Source of the DNA: Bacilli bacterium
GTDB lineage: Bacteria > Bacillota_I > Bacilli_A > RF39 > UBA660
Assembly (NCBI GenBank): GCA_900771805.1
Contig: CAAGPL010000019.1
Span: 1-6,362, forward strand
Direction of reading: 5' to 3'
DNA: 6,362 nucleotides
The notes under the pieces are model-generated. The model saw nothing but the letters and a program-made list of their open reading frames with translations. It was not told the DNA's origin and made no database searches. The translations under genes were made by a program, and so were the position numbers. The stretch's first letter is position 1; each line of letters opens with the position of its first letter. Positions 6,092-6,362 of this stretch are shown one piece after another.

Positions 6092-6201
6092 AGCATAGTA
6101 GAGAAAAATGCTATGCGAATCGCTCTTACGATCTTAAGGTGAGAGTGTATTCAACCAAAACCCCCTGAAGAGAGAGATGAATTAATATCTCTCTCATTTT
6201 T
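6092..6201 (+). ncRNA. Putative structured small RNA of about 110 nt (family not recognised)
   Basis: A transcript from the promoter just upstream would begin near 6092 and end at a strong terminator near 6201. It folds into three hairpins. Hairpin 1 pairs 6093-6100 with 6109-6116 (GCATAGTA with TGCTATGC, one G-U) around GAGAAAAA. Hairpin 2 pairs 6121-6129 with 6139-6147 (CGCTCTTAC with GTGAGAGTG, two G-U) around GATCTTAAG. An unpaired linker, 6148-6169, contains ACCAAAA and CCCCC (6161-6165). Hairpin 3 is the terminator. Promoter, compact structure and terminator with no credible protein gene are the layout of a trans-acting sRNA, and unpaired C-runs are common seed regions in Bacillota sRNAs. 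The G-U pairs in hairpin 2 leave the stem intact, which hints at selection on structure. I do not recognise any named riboswitch, 6S, SRP, tmRNA or RNase P signature. A leader or attenuator for a gene beyond the window is the main alternative. Confidence 0.6.
6170..6201 (+). terminator. Strong intrinsic terminator of the small RNA
   Basis: GAGAGAGAT (6170-6178) pairs perfectly with ATCTCTCTC (6187-6195) around an 8-nt loop, followed by ATTTTTGTT (T run 6197-6201). Nine base pairs without a mismatch make it the most stable hairpin in the window. Confidence 0.85.
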
Positions 6202-6249
6202 GTTAGGAAATATAAGGATTTGTGAGTATAGAGAAGAATGAAAATAATT

Positions 6250-6271
6250 CTTGGGAACAACTCGGGAACAA
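6250..6271 (+). repeat. Tandem 11-bp direct repeat
   Basis: CTTGGGAACAA (6250-6260) is followed immediately by CTCGGGAACAA (6261-6271), differing at one base. The 11-bp period is close to one helical turn, so a protein could bind both copies on the same DNA face. It lies about 27 bp upstream of the predicted -35 at 6298, a usual place for an activator site. It is also the only G+C-rich patch in the surrounding 150 bases apart from the RNA stems. Confidence 0.7.
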
Positions 6272-6297
6272 GTTTTGTTAAAATTGTATGATTATTG

Positions 6298-6326
6298 CAG
6301 ACATTTAAGAGATAAAGTAGTATAAT
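6298..6326 (+). promoter_or_regulatory. Probable promoter of the gene beyond the window
   Basis: TATAAT at 6321-6326 is a consensus -10. At 17-bp spacing the -35 is CAGACA (6298-6303, four of six). TTGCAG at 6295-6300 is closer to consensus at its 5' end but its 20-bp spacer is too long. Transcription would start near 6333, just before a palindrome. The weak -35 would suit an activated or repressed promoter. Confidence 0.55.
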
Positions 6327-6338
6327 GTAATCATAGAG

Positions 6339-6361
6339 TTCTATACAATTATAGTATAGAA
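6339..6361. promoter_or_regulatory. 23-bp palindrome, candidate operator
   Basis: TTCTATAC (6339-6346) is the perfect reverse complement of GTATAGAA (6354-6361). The 7-bp centre is itself nearly symmetric about T6350. Its place a few bases after the predicted transcription start is where a dimeric repressor would block initiation. It could instead form a hairpin at the 5' end of the mRNA. Confidence 0.55.
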
Positions 6362-6362
6362 T

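Larger units (their letters stand above)
6202..6362 (+). other. Intergenic control region, no convincing gene
   Basis: The 161 bases after the small-RNA terminator contain only very short frames: GTG 6222 to 6281 (19 codons, preceded by AAGGA) and ATG 6238 to 6291 (17 codons). Neither resembles a known peptide. The region holds a tandem 11-bp repeat, a probable promoter and a palindrome, described separately. These fit the upstream control region of a gene starting beyond the window. An inverted repeat AAGAAT/ATTCTT (6234-6239 and 6247-6252, 7-nt spacer) is also present. Confidence 0.5.

Noticed and set aside
6056..6160. Long-range pairing of TTTTGGT (6063-6069) with ACCAAAA (6154-6160), and GTTGA with TCAAC
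   Set aside because: It would close a larger riboswitch-like structure, but the left arms lie in the promoter spacer and -35 and would not be in the transcript predicted to start near 6092. It regains interest only if the RNA starts upstream.
6108..6168. Tiny frames inside the small RNA (ATG 6108, 9 codons; ATG 6113, 9 codons; GTG 6139, 9 codons) as a leader peptide
   Set aside because: None has a proper Shine-Dalgarno at good spacing, none has a run of codons for one amino acid, and the frames fall in stable stems. Attenuation is not excluded but is unsupported.
6092..6201. 6S RNA, SRP RNA, tmRNA, tracrRNA or a retron RNA
   Set aside because: The length, absence of the conserved motifs of these RNAs, and no neighbouring Cas or reverse-transcriptase gene in view do not support any of them.
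1..6362. CRISPR arrays, tRNA genes or insertion sequences
   Set aside because: No regularly spaced repeats, cloverleaf-like elements, transposase frames or matching terminal inverted repeats with target duplications were found on either strand by eye.

Overview
The window is very AT-rich (roughly a quarter G+C by eye) and reads cleanly in the standard code. TGA serves as a stop at two gene ends and Trp is TGG. Shine-Dalgarno sequences, TATAAT-type -10 boxes and hairpin-plus-T-run terminators are typical of a low-GC Bacillota (Bacilli or Clostridia, possibly an uncultured gut lineage). No ribosomal RNA or other taxonomic marker is present, so the lineage is inferred from style only.

Positions 1-5220 are part of a surface-polysaccharide (capsule or exopolysaccharide) cluster, all on the + strand. 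In order they are: a family-2 glycosyltransferase whose 5' end is cut off; a complete family-2 glycosyltransferase; an 807-residue protein that appears to join a Wzy/O-antigen-ligase-like membrane domain to a family-4 (GT-B) glycosyltransferase; and a PssD/PssE (Cps14F/Cps14G, Alg14/Alg13-like) pair forming one split glycosyltransferase. A terminator-like hairpin and a possible promoter sit in the 57 bp between the second and third genes. The third to fifth genes are tightly packed (5 bp gap, then a 4-bp overlap with the start codons chosen here) and end at a good terminator at 5241-5283. The cytoplasmic transferases would build the repeat unit on a lipid carrier and the membrane domain would polymerise or ligate it. 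The initiating transferase, flippase and chain-length regulators are not in the window.

Positions 5284-6029 hold an independently transcribed gene with an extended -10 promoter. Its product is a small cytosolic protein resembling the zinc-dependent phospholipase C (PF00882-like) superfamily. It is probably not part of the polysaccharide pathway.

Positions 6030-6362 have no convincing protein gene but are rich in signals. A promoter (TTGACT, 17 bp, TATTAT) is followed at once by a structured RNA of about 110 nt: two stem-loops, an unpaired C-rich linker, and a strong intrinsic terminator. This looks like an unrecognised small RNA gene. Downstream come a tandem 11-bp repeat, a second promoter and a long palindrome, which together look like the control region of a gene starting just beyond the window.
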